In this document: positions 37,769-46,568 of the stretch, piece by piece
Layout: each line of letters begins with the position of its first letter
Numbering within the stretch: the first letter of the stretch is position 1
Assembly: GCA_002729885.1 (NCBI GenBank)
Contig: PBUB01000006.1
Span: 1 to 48,868, forward strand
Direction: 5' to 3'
Origin: Spirochaetaceae bacterium
GTDB lineage: Bacteria > Spirochaetota > Leptospiria > Leptospirales > Leptonemataceae
Length of the DNA stretch: 48,868 nucleotides
Translations under genes and position numbers: made by a program
The notes under the pieces: generated by a model
Seen by the model: the letters and a program-made list of their open reading frames with translations, nothing else
Told to the model about the DNA's origin: nothing
Database searches by the model: none

Positions 37769-38365
37769 TTATCGTTCGTTAATGCCCTTTCCCTCCAGGA
37801 TTTGCTCTCTACATCTATCGATTCGATTCTGGCGAGTCTTACTTTGTTTCGCTTCCGAAAAGTGGAGCAAATACCCTCTCTGCCGGCCGGGAGTCAGGGC
37901 TTCAAAAGCTGTACGGTAATCCGGATCCCCGGAAAATCGGTGTTCCAGTTCCATGGGAATCGGATCAGCAGGCTTCTTCGATGGCCTTTCCGGCTGAACA
38001 ATTATCGTCCGTGCCTGCTTAATGAGCCCTTGAATCGCTTTCTTATTCTTCTCTGTATAGCTGACGTCGGTGATTTCAAGCCTCCTGGCAGACCTGGAAT
38101 TCTTTCCCTGTTCTCTGAGCAGGTTCCGCTTATCTTCCAGAAAGGCACCTTCGAAGAACATCAAGGACAGATGGGGCTTAAAGGGCTGCATGATTGCGAT
38201 ATTTTTGTCCTCAGTACAGTAACAGGGTTTGCCCCATTTCAGCTCCTCGCGCAGCCCGGATTCCAGCAAAATCTCTCTCAGGGAGCGCATTTCTGTCTGC
38301 CACCGGCTTGCTCGCTTCAAGAATAAGTCCACTTCCGAGTTTCTACCCTTCATTACTTCAGCCAT
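37769..38365 (-). CDS. YdeI/YdhG-like protein (DUF1801 plus C-terminal OmdA region)
   Basis: This protein of about 198 residues has the DUF1801 pattern LREELKWGKPCYCTEDKNIA followed by LSLMFFEGAFLEDKRNLL. Its C-terminus, DYRTAFEALTPGRQRGYLLH followed by a basic helix with RQNRIDRCREQIL, is the YdeI signature. The molecular function of the family is not known; the N-terminal domain has a barrel-like fold. The start is the ATG at 38365, preferred over the GTG one codon earlier. It is divergent from the ArsR gene across the inverted repeat at 38408-38443, which may control both. Confidence 0.82.
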   Translation of the reverse strand: MAEVMKGRNSEVDLFLKRASRWQTEMRSLREILLESGLREELKWGKPCYCTEDKNIAIMQPFKPHLSLMFFEGAFLEDKRNLLREQGKNSRSARRLEITDVSYTEKNKKAIQGLIKQARTIIVQPERPSKKPADPIPMELEHRFSGDPDYRTAFEALTPGRQRGYLLHFSEAKQSKTRQNRIDRCREQILEGKGINER

Positions 38366-38407
38366 CACGATCCGCCAGATTCATCAATTCAAATTTCTCT
38401 TGAGATA

Positions 38408-38443
38408 ATTCCCTTAATTAAGTATTGACTTAATTAAGGGAAT
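38408..38443. promoter_or_regulatory. Operator: 16-bp perfect inverted repeat, with overlapping -35 box
   Basis: ATTCCCTTAATTAAGT (38408-38423) and ACTTAATTAAGGGAAT (38428-38443) are exact reverse complements with a 4-bp spacer. The -35 box TTGACT (38425-38430) of the ArsR gene lies inside, with a possible -10 near 38447. It ends 16 bp before the ArsR start. ArsR repressors typically bind such repeats and autoregulate. Confidence 0.7.
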
Positions 38444-38458
38444 GCTTAAATTGTCTCC

Positions 38459-38788
38459 ATGAACGCATTTGCGGCTTTGTCCGATGGAACCCGACGAGAC
38501 ATCGTTCGACTTGTAGCAACCAGGGGGCAAATGGCCTCCAGCGAGATCAGCGAGAATTTCGACATGAGCTCGCCCGCTATATCCCAGCATCTGAAGGTGT
38601 TGAAGGAGTCCAGGGTGCTCCGTATGGAAAAGAAGGCTCAAAAGCGTATCTACACGCTGGATGAGTCCGGTATGGATGAGATTGAATCGTGGCTTCTGGA
38701 AACCAGGGAGCTATGGAAGAATCGAATGGACCGGCTGGATGCTCATCTGCAGGCGAAAAAGAAGGAGAAAAGAAATGGAAAGCAATAG
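38459..38788 (+). CDS. ArsR-family transcriptional regulator
   Basis: This 109-residue winged-helix protein has [20 protein letters not shown], then the helix-turn-helix [20 protein letters not shown] and the wing [17 protein letters not shown]. It lacks metal-binding cysteines such as ELCVCDL, so it is not a classical metal sensor. It belongs to the group usually coupled to an AHSA1-domain gene. It probably represses its own operon through the inverted repeat just upstream. The next gene overlaps it by 14 bp. Confidence 0.92.
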   Translation: MNAFAALSDGTRRDIVRLVATRGQMASSEISENFDMSSPAISQHLKVLKESRVLRMEKKAQKRIYTLDESGMDEIESWLLETRELWKNRMDRLDAHLQAKKKEKRNGKQ

Positions 38789-39263
38789 TGTAAAAGCATC
38801 GATTCAGGGAAGTCAGGTCATTTATGAGCGTTATTTCGATGCACCGGTAGAACTGGTTTTTGAAGCCTGGTCCCAGGAGGATCAGCTATCCCAGTGGTGG
38901 GGGCCCGATGGCTTCACGCTTACAACCGTGAGCATGGACTTTCAAGACGGCGGATTGTGGGATTTTATTATGCATGGTCCGGATGGAACGAACTACAAAA
39001 ATAAGATCAAGTTCCTGGAGATTCTCAATTCAAAGCGGATTGTCTACAGGCATCTTGGAGATGGTGAAGAGAATGAAGATGTAGATTTTTCTACCACGGT
39101 TACGTTTGAGTCAGAGGGCGAGGGAACCCGTCTGAAGATGTATCAGGATTTTGGCACCGAAGAAGAACTGCGAAGAGTGGATGAGGCGCATGGAGCCATA
39201 GAAGGCGGAAAGCAGCACATCGAAAATCTACAGAAATATCTAAACCTCAAAAAGTCGGTCTAG
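38775..39263 (+). CDS. SRPBCC / AHSA1-domain protein
   Basis: This 162-residue protein has the START-like fold of the AHSA1 group: [50 protein letters not shown] and a long C-terminal helix ([13 protein letters not shown]). Such proteins bind small hydrophobic ligands, and pairing with an ArsR regulator is common. I chose the ATG at 38775 because the conserved N-terminus begins there; earlier in-frame codons lie over the ArsR gene. It overlaps that gene by 14 bp. Confidence 0.9.
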   Translation: MESNSVKASIQGSQVIYERYFDAPVELVFEAWSQEDQLSQWWGPDGFTLTTVSMDFQDGGLWDFIMHGPDGTNYKNKIKFLEILNSKRIVYRHLGDGEENEDVDFSTTVTFESEGEGTRLKMYQDFGTEEELRRVDEAHGAIEGGKQHIENLQKYLNLKKSV

Positions 39264-40313
39264 CTATCGGGCCGGGGTATTATGCCCCGGCCTGCTTGCT
39301 GCGGTTATTACGAATTCGGCGATCAAAGCCCTGTGGTCGGTGCCAGGAATCTGGATTGTTCGGGACCGGGCCATAATCCTCTCTGAATCAGACTCTTTCG
39401 CAAGAGCATAGTCAATTCTAGCGATCGAAAAAGGAAACATTCCATCGGCGGGCCAGGTCTTGGGCCAGTTGATGCTGCATCTTCCGGCATCAACCATCCC
39501 CATAGAGAACTTCGGGTAAATCGGGTTTTGATCTGATAGGTTGAGATCGCCCAGAACAAAAGCCGGTCCTTCTTTCTGGTCAAGCCAGTGCTGAACTTCT
39601 TGCAGTTGCAGGTCTCGGTCAGTCTGATCGTATCGCCACAGAAGACAGGCTACACCGCGGCAATCCCCTCGATAGAAAGGGACAGTTAGATGCATCACCA
39701 GGACAGAATAGGGACCCCGATTGTTTTGAACAGTAACGTCCAGTGCAATTCTGGCATCGAACGGGCTAAATCCCGGTCCTGGATCTCTAATCTGGTATGA
39801 AACTACTGGCCGTCGGCTCAATAGAGCTTGAGTCCAGTAGCCATCTTCGGATTCCTGATATACGTAGAACGGAAGCGTTTTCCTGAGCCGTTTTCCCTCT
39901 GTGCGCCAAAAACCCGGAGTCACTTCCTGTAAAGCCAGGATTTCGACTTTTTCTTTTTCCGCGAGAGCTCTTAAGTCTCGTCCTGGCACATCGGCGCTAC
40001 CAGCGAGGTTCATGGTCATAATTTTCAGTGTCGATTCCGGGCTTTTATCTTTCGCAATGCAATAGTCGGGTGGAAAGACCAGCGGCCAGGGAAAGCCACT
40101 CAGTATCAGTGCAAAAAGAATTGTCCATCGAGATACCGGTCGTGTTGACCAGAGGAAGGACACCAGGATTAAACCGGGCAGTAGTATGAGCCAGCGAACA
40201 TTGCTGAGAAATAGAATGAACTGATTATTCGAATCCAGTAAAATAAGACATGCAAATAGAGCTGTGAGCCAGACAGAAAGCCTGACCAGTAATCGAATAA
40301 AACGCATTACCAT
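39264..40313 (-). CDS. Endonuclease/exonuclease/phosphatase-family membrane protein
   Basis: This 349-residue protein has three hydrophobic helices in its first 90 residues, then an EEP domain: LKIMTMNLAGSADVPG, ILALQEVTPGFWRT (metal Glu), VLVMHLTVPF, FVLGDLNLSDQNP (Asp-x-Asn) and PGTDHRALIAEF (catalytic Asp-His). The active site is complete. Membrane-anchored EEP proteins often act on phospholipids or nucleic acids outside the cytoplasm. Its stop codon directly abuts the stop of the convergent AHSA1 gene. Confidence 0.88.
   Translation of the reverse strand: MVMRFIRLLVRLSVWLTALFACLILLDSNNQFILFLSNVRWLILLPGLILVSFLWSTRPVSRWTILFALILSGFPWPLVFPPDYCIAKDKSPESTLKIMTMNLAGSADVPGRDLRALAEKEKVEILALQEVTPGFWRTEGKRLRKTLPFYVYQESEDGYWTQALLSRRPVVSYQIRDPGPGFSPFDARIALDVTVQNNRGPYSVLVMHLTVPFYRGDCRGVACLLWRYDQTDRDLQLQEVQHWLDQKEGPAFVLGDLNLSDQNPIYPKFSMGMVDAGRCSINWPKTWPADGMFPFSIARIDYALAKESDSERIMARSRTIQIPGTDHRALIAEFVITAASRPGHNTPAR
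39270..39292. terminator. Strong hairpin at the junction of convergent genes
   Basis: GGCCGGGG (39270-39277) and CCCCGGCC (39285-39292) form a perfect 8-bp G+C-only stem with a 7-nt loop. It is 6 nt past the AHSA1 stop and inside the last codons of the exonuclease-family gene. There is no T-tract, so termination is inferred from position. Confidence 0.5.
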
Positions 40314-40350
40314 TTCCGGGTTTCAGATATACCAGAAAGCTTCAAAAAGT

Positions 40351-41103
40351 TCAAGATCTCTGTGAAGACTTTCTGCCCGTCAAAAGGTAGTCCATACCTC
40401 TTATGGATTCTTGCCCAATGATATGCAGATTAGCTTCATCCAATAACTCTTTCATGCGGTTCCTGGTCAGTCTTAACTTCTTGTAGGAACTGATTTGCAT
40501 CCTCCAATTCTCCTGCTCCAGGATATACAGAATGTCTGTGACATTTACGTGGCTTTCGCTGAACTCAACAAAGGTGGTAGCGATCAGTTCACTGTCAGAA
40601 TAGAAAGGAATGAATCGATGGTCGTCCTCCAGAGAATTGGACTGATCACGAAATGAGATTAAGAAGCTTCCGTCAGACTTAAGACTATCAGCGACCATGC
40701 GAAGCAGGGCCAGAATTTGCTCTTCGGACTCCAGGTGGGCCAGTGTATCCGTCATACAGAGAATTATATCCATCTTCTCACTGGAATATCCGGGGAGATT
40801 CAATAAATCATCGCAGATTACCTGCACGTTAGAATCCTTGCAAAGCTTTCGATGTTCTTCGCAAAGATACGGATCCAGATCCAGGGCCAGAACCTGATAC
40901 CCCAGATGGGCTAGAGGCAAAGAAAAGAATCCGCTTCCCGATCCCAGATCCGCCGCACTTCTGGCGCCGCCGGTTTCTGCTGCAGTAATTCCAAAGCCTT
41001 CGAAAATGGATCGAGCCAGGGCATAGTTCTTTTCGGTTCCCCCGTAGACTCTTGTATAGTACGGTGCCAGAGTTTGTTTGTAGTGTTCCTGAAATGAATA
41101 CAT
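40351..41103 (-). CDS. Class I SAM-dependent methyltransferase
   Basis: This 250-residue protein has the SAM-binding motif I ADLGSGSGFFSLPLAHLG, motif II VLALDLDPYL, and IILCMTDTLAHLES as motif IV. The substrate is unknown. The start is the ATG at 41103 because AGGAG lies 8 nt upstream and the fold begins there. A longer in-frame ATG at 41238 would run back over the upstream gene. It follows that gene by 11 bp. Confidence 0.88.
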   Translation of the reverse strand: MYSFQEHYKQTLAPYYTRVYGGTEKNYALARSIFEGFGITAAETGGARSAADLGSGSGFFSLPLAHLGYQVLALDLDPYLCEEHRKLCKDSNVQVICDDLLNLPGYSSEKMDIILCMTDTLAHLESEEQILALLRMVADSLKSDGSFLISFRDQSNSLEDDHRFIPFYSDSELIATTFVEFSESHVNVTDILYILEQENWRMQISSYKKLRLTRNRMKELLDEANLHIIGQESIRGMDYLLTGRKSSQRS

Positions 41104-41114
41104 ATTCGCTCCTG

Positions 41115-41834
41115 TTAAAAGTTTGCGGCATGGATCAGATGCCTGGATGCGTATCGGCCATGGGCCAGTCCCATATGATCTATGGATGCATGGTTCCCAA
41201 AAAACAGAACATTTCCGAAAAGGGACTGGCGAATCCACTTCATGAGATAGGGACCAGCTTTAAAGAGTGGTATGGGCCATCGTCCGGAGGGATGTCTGAG
41301 TTCGAATGCATAGCCGACTATGAAATTGGCCAGATAATGATAAGCATCCCCCGGAGGATCTCCCCCTTTTGAAGCGTCGCAAGAGAAAGGGGCGATTCTA
41401 CTGGATAGTTCCAATCTTTCGCTCATCGTCATACGAAAACCGCCGGTTGTGCGAAAGTCACGGCCACGAGCCAGTAGTCGCAGGGAAGCATGCAAAATCA
41501 ACAACTGATCCAGCGCTGATTCTACCGAGTTCAGTACTTTCGAGCGAAACAGTTCCGGTATTGACAGAGGATACTTCTGTTTCTCGATCCAGCGGATCAT
41601 CTTTACAATAGATTCTCCCTGGAAGCATTTTTCTGGAAACGGACCGGTATAGTCATCCACGAAGCTGATCAGCGCACTCACCAACTGGAGGGCTCCTGCA
41701 GAACTAATTCGCGGAAGCGGTTTTCCCGATAACGCCAGTGCCATAAAGTGGCGTAGATCCCGGGATTCTGGCTGGAAGTGCCCGCCGTAATCGATTGAAT
41801 TGACAACTTTTCTGTACTCAGAGAAATTCTCCAT
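41115..41834 (-). CDS. Unknown protein
   Basis: I recognise no family. From the ATG at 41834 the protein has about 239 residues, is mostly helical and ends FFGNHASIDHMGLAHGRYAS, a His-rich tail that could bind a metal. The frame stays open back to an ATG at 42128, but that extension lies opposite the well-supported Mpo1-like gene, so it is probably not translated. There is no good ribosome binding site at 41834, which leaves the start uncertain. Confidence 0.55.
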   Translation of the reverse strand: MENFSEYRKVVNSIDYGGHFQPESRDLRHFMALALSGKPLPRISSAGALQLVSALISFVDDYTGPFPEKCFQGESIVKMIRWIEKQKYPLSIPELFRSKVLNSVESALDQLLILHASLRLLARGRDFRTTGGFRMTMSERLELSSRIAPFSCDASKGGDPPGDAYHYLANFIVGYAFELRHPSGRWPIPLFKAGPYLMKWIRQSLFGNVLFFGNHASIDHMGLAHGRYASRHLIHAANF

Positions 41835-41881
41835 AGCCGGGGAGCTTGAAACAGCCCAACCGGATCGGAGGAACAACCGGT

Positions 41882-42265
41882 ATGTTTGCAGAGTCGAAGC
41901 TAATTGGGAGCCAGGTTTATTCGGAGGCCATTGAATACTGGCATACCTATCTATGGCATCATCGACATCCGAAGACCAGGCTCTTGCATCGGCTGGGTTC
42001 CTGGATTTCGCTTCTGGGAATATTGCTTTCATTGGCGGGGTACGGATGGTATCTATTTCCTGCAGGTATACTGATTGGATATGGTTTTGCCTTTGCCGGT
42101 CATTACCTGGTGGAAAAGAACCGACCATTGACTCTGAATCAGCCTATTCGGGCAGGCATCTGCAACTGGGTAATGTTCTTTTACGAAATGTTCTTTGACG
42201 TAGAAGCGAAATTAAAAGAGCTCAAGCATCAAAAACTGGATACCAGAAAGATGAGCTCCATCTAA
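41882..42265 (+). CDS. Mpo1-like (DUF962) membrane protein
   Basis: This 127-residue protein has the DUF962 pattern: YWHTYLWHHRHPKTRLLHRL, two membrane helices (about residues 43-80, SWISLLGILLSLAGYGWYLF and on), FAGHYLVEKNRPLTL and a C-terminal hydrophobic stretch. In yeast the homologue Mpo1 is an iron-dependent dioxygenase of alpha-oxidation acting on 2-hydroxy fatty acids. The conserved histidines are present. The ATG at 41882 has GGAGG upstream. The gene is divergent from the unknown gene at 41115-41834. Confidence 0.87.
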   Translation: MFAESKLIGSQVYSEAIEYWHTYLWHHRHPKTRLLHRLGSWISLLGILLSLAGYGWYLFPAGILIGYGFAFAGHYLVEKNRPLTLNQPIRAGICNWVMFFYEMFFDVEAKLKELKHQKLDTRKMSSI

Positions 42266-42412
42266 AAACTATTGTCTGTCTTATAGGTTGATGAGTCATC
42301 GAGAGATACTTCGCCAGTCCGGCGACCTGTTTTCAATGTGGCCTTTCTAATTGAGCTTCCTCTCCTATTCTTACTGCCCGGCGCTTGCCTGGAAAAGCTA
42401 TCTCGAATGGTC

Positions 42413-43339
42413 TCAATAGTACGGATCCTCGGCGACATAGATGGAGAAGAGTTTGCCTTCTCTCATTTCGAAGGTGCAGGGTGATAGCTGATAATAGAGC
42501 AGGTCAGCATTCTTATTTCTGTGTATCCTGAGATCTCGGCCGATGGCGCTCTCAATTTCCTTTTCCCCGCTTCCGAAGGAAAGTCCTGGCATTACTTCCA
42601 TGGTAGATCCCTGATAGGTGGAAATCTGAATCGAAGAGAGATACTCCGAGAATTCAGGACCTCCGTCCCTTAAATAGATGGCGGTTTCTGTCTTTGCATC
42701 TAACAGGAAAATAAATACTCTCTGGGCTTTTTCATTCTTTAGAGTCTTTACCGGTTCGCCAAATTGATCCCTGGCAAGGTCCAGGGAATCCTCAAATCGG
42801 GAGCGAATCTTGAACCCCAGCAATTCATCTGTATAACAGGTATGCCTGGGTATTTTCTGAACCTCGAAATCGATCCGATTCATAAAGAGAATCCGATCTT
42901 TCGCGCCATAGCAACAGCCCAGATATGTAAACCCAGCGGTGAATTCCTGGTCGGATTCAATGGTTTCATCTATTCGGTTTATCAGACCTTCATTCGCCGG
43001 TATCCAGAGTTCTCGGCCAAGTTCATCCTGTATTAATATTTCATGATCAAAGAACGATGTCTTTCCATGGAATACATTCGTTGCCTCCAGCAGATTCATA
43101 GTTTGCTGCTTACTCTCAGTTAAGGGCCTGGAGGAATTCCGATAGCGAACTACGGCGCTGAATCGCAGTAGCCTCATGTCCATCTTGATATCGGACTCAC
43201 CCAGCTCGGGCAAAGGCACATTCTGCCGGAAGTTCTTGAATGTAGTCAAAGGATAGGACACTTCTTCTTCGGTTTCGGTTTGACCAGGTCCTGCCAGAAG
43301 CAGAAGTAAGATGCAGTAAGTGGATAAGTATTTCTTCAT
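42413..43339 (-). CDS. Unknown exported protein
   Basis: This 308-residue protein has a cleavable signal peptide (residues 3-21, KYLSTYCILLLLLAGPGQTE). The mature part is beta-rich (for example GFTYLGCCYGAKDRILFMNR) with no known motif. GGGAG lies upstream of the ATG. It is a single gene between two minus-strand genes. Confidence 0.72.
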   Translation of the reverse strand: MKKYLSTYCILLLLLAGPGQTETEEEVSYPLTTFKNFRQNVPLPELGESDIKMDMRLLRFSAVVRYRNSSRPLTESKQQTMNLLEATNVFHGKTSFFDHEILIQDELGRELWIPANEGLINRIDETIESDQEFTAGFTYLGCCYGAKDRILFMNRIDFEVQKIPRHTCYTDELLGFKIRSRFEDSLDLARDQFGEPVKTLKNEKAQRVFIFLLDAKTETAIYLRDGGPEFSEYLSSIQISTYQGSTMEVMPGLSFGSGEKEIESAIGRDLRIHRNKNADLLYYQLSPCTFEMREGKLFSIYVAEDPYY

Positions 43340-43505
43340 ATCTAAGCTCCCATGCTTCGTATGTGATTTGTATATGATAAATCCTCTTTTCCATCACCCG
43401 GCCCGGATTACTGGCGAATATTACACAATATATTTCTGAAATCGATCCTTGATTCGCTACGGCAGGCCGCAATTGAGACTATTGCTTTAAGGGCGAAGAG
43501 CCTCA

Positions 43506-44384
43506 TCAGGTTTTTGCAACCAGGAAGGCTTCTGCGTTTCCGGCCCGGAGTCCATCCTGACGGTTAGAGAAATATCGCTCGTAGATGATTTCTGCTGAGA
43601 TGTAATCTGCGCTCTTGAAGCCTGCCTCAATCGCCGCTTCTTGAATTTCGGACGGAGCAAAAAGACTACGAAAGGGAGTCCCCGAGTTCTCAGCCTTTTC
43701 CATCACAAATTCCATAATAGATCTTTCCCGGGGATCTAGCTGATCCAGGGAAAGCATGAACGTTGTGGCAAAGACGGATCCTGGCACCATACCGGCGAGC
43801 TGGCGGAACATTTTGCGATTTTCATCTCTGGTCAAATAGAGTGAGAGGCCGGTCGACGCTACGAAGGCAGGAATGTCTGGATCGAAACCGGCCGAAATGA
43901 GGCGATCCCACCATGATTCATCCCGGGAGAAATCCACTGGAACAAAATGCTGCCAGGAGGGGATCGAATATCCAAGTTCCTGCAAGCGTCTTTGCTTCCA
44001 GGTCTGGGGCCCCGGTTGATCGATTTCAAAAACCTGGATTCTGTTGGCCAGATCTTGCCGGCGTTGCGCGAAAGAATCAAGGCCGGCTCCCAGAATTACA
44101 TATTGGAGATGCGACACACCATCCGTTCGATGCGAATTGCCTACCGCTTCTTCCAGAAGATCTTCAATGAAGCGTGCGCGCCCCACGATAGAAGCTCTCA
44201 TCGGCTTTGAAAAGTCCGCATCCATATCCGGGCGGCTTTGCCAGTTCTCTTCCTGGGCCAGTTGCGGACCTAATGGGTCTTCGAAGACATGGGGCTTCTC
44301 ATCAATCTGTATATGGAGCGCTCTCCATAGAGCAACTCTAACAGCCGTGGGTTCTGGTCCAAAATCTGATTTTTGGGATTCCAT
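43506..44384 (-). CDS. SAM-dependent methyltransferase, TIGR00027 / leucine carboxyl methyltransferase fold
   Basis: This 292-residue protein begins with the family pattern TAVRVALWRALHIQIDEKPH and EDPLGPQLA. It has VILGAGLDSFAQRRQDL (SAM motif I), VFEIDQPGPQTWKQRRL and FVASTGLSLYLTRDENRKMF. This is the LCMT-like group expanded in mycobacteria and Leptospira; substrates are unknown. The ribosome binding site is weak. Confidence 0.92.
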   Translation of the reverse strand: MESQKSDFGPEPTAVRVALWRALHIQIDEKPHVFEDPLGPQLAQEENWQSRPDMDADFSKPMRASIVGRARFIEDLLEEAVGNSHRTDGVSHLQYVILGAGLDSFAQRRQDLANRIQVFEIDQPGPQTWKQRRLQELGYSIPSWQHFVPVDFSRDESWWDRLISAGFDPDIPAFVASTGLSLYLTRDENRKMFRQLAGMVPGSVFATTFMLSLDQLDPRERSIMEFVMEKAENSGTPFRSLFAPSEIQEAAIEAGFKSADYISAEIIYERYFSNRQDGLRAGNAEAFLVAKT

Positions 44385-44422
44385 TCAGTTCTAATTCCAG
44401 CAGGATTTGCTATCGCTCATTT

Positions 44423-45076
44423 CTATGGATCGCTCTTGCCAAGAATTATATGGGTCCCTTTCTCGCCTTCGATTCTCTTGATCTCATTGAATCCAAGGCC
44501 GGGAATATCGAGGCCCGTAAACAAGGGCTCTCCAGAACCTAAGAAAATCGGAGAAATGACAAAATGGATTTCATCGATGTGACCGGCCTGCAGATACTGT
44601 CGAATAGTATCTGCGCCACCGAGAATGCGAATACTCTTTCCATTCGCCACCTCTCGGGCTTTCTGGAGTGCAATTTCAATACCTTTAGTTTCAAAATGGA
44701 AAACAGTTCCACCTTCCATTTCCAGAGTTGGTCGGGCATGATGAGTCAGCACAAATACAGGACCATGATAGGGAGGATTGTCTCCCCACCAGCCATTCCA
44801 TTCTTCTTCCGGCCAGGGCCCACGCTTGGGTCCAAACATGTTTCGTCCCATGATCCAGGCGCCGATGTCTTTCATTGATTGTTCTGCAAAGTCATTGTCG
44901 ACTCCTTCAGTTCCACCGTTGTTTCCGAGCATCCGCTGAAACATAACTGTGGGTAGCATCCAGGCATGCAGCTCATTGCCTCGAAGGCCCAGCGGTGCCT
45001 CCAGACTCTGGTTCGGTCCCGCACCAAAGCCATCCAGGGAAATTGTAAATGCCGATACTATTACCTTACTTTTCAT
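44423..45076 (-). CDS. Dihydrofolate reductase family protein (RibD C-terminal-like, YyaP type)
   Basis: This 217-residue protein starts KVIVSAFTISLDGFGAGPNQ and has GAWIMGRNMFGPKRGPW, FVLTHHARPTL, IRILGGADTIRQYLQAGHID and PIFLGSGEPLF. These are the NADPH-binding and closing strands of the YyaP/YwjB group. A GGAAAG site precedes the ATG. The substrate is unknown. It is distinct from the RibD-like gene at 21475-22110. Confidence 0.93.
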   Translation of the reverse strand: MKSKVIVSAFTISLDGFGAGPNQSLEAPLGLRGNELHAWMLPTVMFQRMLGNNGGTEGVDNDFAEQSMKDIGAWIMGRNMFGPKRGPWPEEEWNGWWGDNPPYHGPVFVLTHHARPTLEMEGGTVFHFETKGIEIALQKAREVANGKSIRILGGADTIRQYLQAGHIDEIHFVISPIFLGSGEPLFTGLDIPGLGFNEIKRIEGEKGTHIILGKSDP

Positions 45077-45195
45077 GTTGTTTTCTTTCCAATTAAACCC
45101 ATGACAGGGCCGGGGTATTTCTGCGAAATTCTTTCTTGCACGCTACAATTTGGGGCGTCAATTTTAAAGCGGCTTTGCAGAACCATTGATTCATT

Positions 45196-45780
45196 TCAAA
45201 ACTCCTGGCGGCATCGCTTAACCTGCACGGCCGTTTCGGAGATGATGCCGGAAGCAAATCGCAGAATGCTTAAAATTCGGGAGAAGTTCTTATCCGAAAA
45301 CTCCGGAAAAGATGGATCTTCTGATCCACTGGATTCCGGGTGCAGGCCCAGACCATAGAGAAATATTTGCAGGAAGATTCTGTTCGAGTCCACAGAGGAT
45401 GATTCAAATTCCCCTCCGTCCTGCAGTTTAACCTGCGAACTGGCGAGATGTTTTCTCCATCGCTCAATGAGAGGGAAAAAGGTGGTATCCAGATGGGCAT
45501 GGATGACTGCTGCCTTTTCCAGGGCGGGGAAGGAGGATGACTCTTCGGGGGCGATGAATCTACGGAACAAACTCAGGGTGCTTCGCATCTTTTTCCAGAG
45601 TAGATTCATATCTTTTTCAGCGTATTGCTCCTGGACGATTTCGCCTGTCTCTGAATCTTTTGCTTCCAGTCGCCCGAGCCTATCTTGAGTAAAATTCAGA
45701 ATCAACTCATCCGACTGGAACTGATCGGCACATTCCAGGAATAGCACTGGATCAAACTCCGGAATGCGTATTCTTTCCAT
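45196..45780 (-). CDS. Unknown protein
   Basis: This 194-residue soluble protein is mostly helical, rich in Glu, Ser and Phe, and has no signal peptide. I recognise no motif. Its ATG overlaps the stop of the upstream lipoprotein gene (TAATG), so translation is coupled. Confidence 0.65.
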   Translation of the reverse strand: MERIRIPEFDPVLFLECADQFQSDELILNFTQDRLGRLEAKDSETGEIVQEQYAEKDMNLLWKKMRSTLSLFRRFIAPEESSSFPALEKAAVIHAHLDTTFFPLIERWRKHLASSQVKLQDGGEFESSSVDSNRIFLQIFLYGLGLHPESSGSEDPSFPEFSDKNFSRILSILRFASGIISETAVQVKRCRQEF

Positions 45781-46397
45781 TATAAGTTTATGTTAAGAGA
45801 GGCGCGAAAAGAGAGAAGTTTGTTTCGAACCTGGGCAACCTTCTCATCTGTGCTGACTGACTTTTCCTGACCCATGCTAAAAATATTCGGAGCATATTGA
45901 GTGTGCAGGATGAACATATGATCCTGTCGTCGAAAAAAGAGTAGTCCCCTCTCTACATCCTGCCTGGAGCCATTGATCGCATAGGTTGAGCCTTCTGGAA
46001 TAAGTATTACCATGAGAAAGAGCTTTTCCGGGCCATTGTCGATGAACTCTCTATGTATTAGCCGAGTTCCCGGAACATTCTCTTTGAGTGGTTCCAGAAA
46101 TTCAATTGCACCAAAAGCCATGAGTTGCTGTTCGATGGGCTTCTCATCAAGAATGGCTGCTTTTCCTGGATCCAGGCGACCATAGTCGATTCTATAGAAT
46201 TCCAGCATGTCATCGTAGAAAGCAACAGAATGAGCCGTTTCATCGTATCGTCCGCCATAACCCACAGGGGCCGGTACAGAAAAAAGTCCTGAGTTCGGAG
46301 AATACCTCTGACCTTTTCGAATGGACCCTGATCCGGATGCGCAATGGAACAAAAACAAACTGATGATTGCTGATATGATTATGCCTTTTCGATTCAT
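45780..46397 (-). CDS. Unknown lipoprotein
   Basis: This 205-residue protein has a clear lipoprotein signal, IISAIISLFLFHCASGSGS, with lipidation at Cys19. The mature part is alpha/beta (GLLFFRRQDHMFILHTQYAP) with no known motif. A strong AAGGAG ribosome binding site lies 8 nt before the ATG. It is co-translated with the unknown soluble protein that follows. Confidence 0.75.
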   Translation of the reverse strand: MNRKGIIISAIISLFLFHCASGSGSIRKGQRYSPNSGLFSVPAPVGYGGRYDETAHSVAFYDDMLEFYRIDYGRLDPGKAAILDEKPIEQQLMAFGAIEFLEPLKENVPGTRLIHREFIDNGPEKLFLMVILIPEGSTYAINGSRQDVERGLLFFRRQDHMFILHTQYAPNIFSMGQEKSVSTDEKVAQVRNKLLSFRASLNINL

Positions 46398-46568
46398 TGT
46401 TCTTTCTCCTTAAAGGTCTGATAGTGTTAAAGAGTGATGGTGAGCGAAGCGTAGCCCGCCTAAAAGAATTTCGGATTGTGATCCAGGATTTGGGCTGAAT
46501 GGATAATCGTTTTATTTGCCAGTAAGCCCCGGATCCGGAGCAGCAATGGATTATCGTAGACGCATCCT

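Noticed and set aside
45201..45230. GCTTAAC as another integron R box
   Set aside because: It lies inside the coding end of an unknown gene, has no matching partner or palindrome nearby, and a 7-bp degenerate match is expected by chance.
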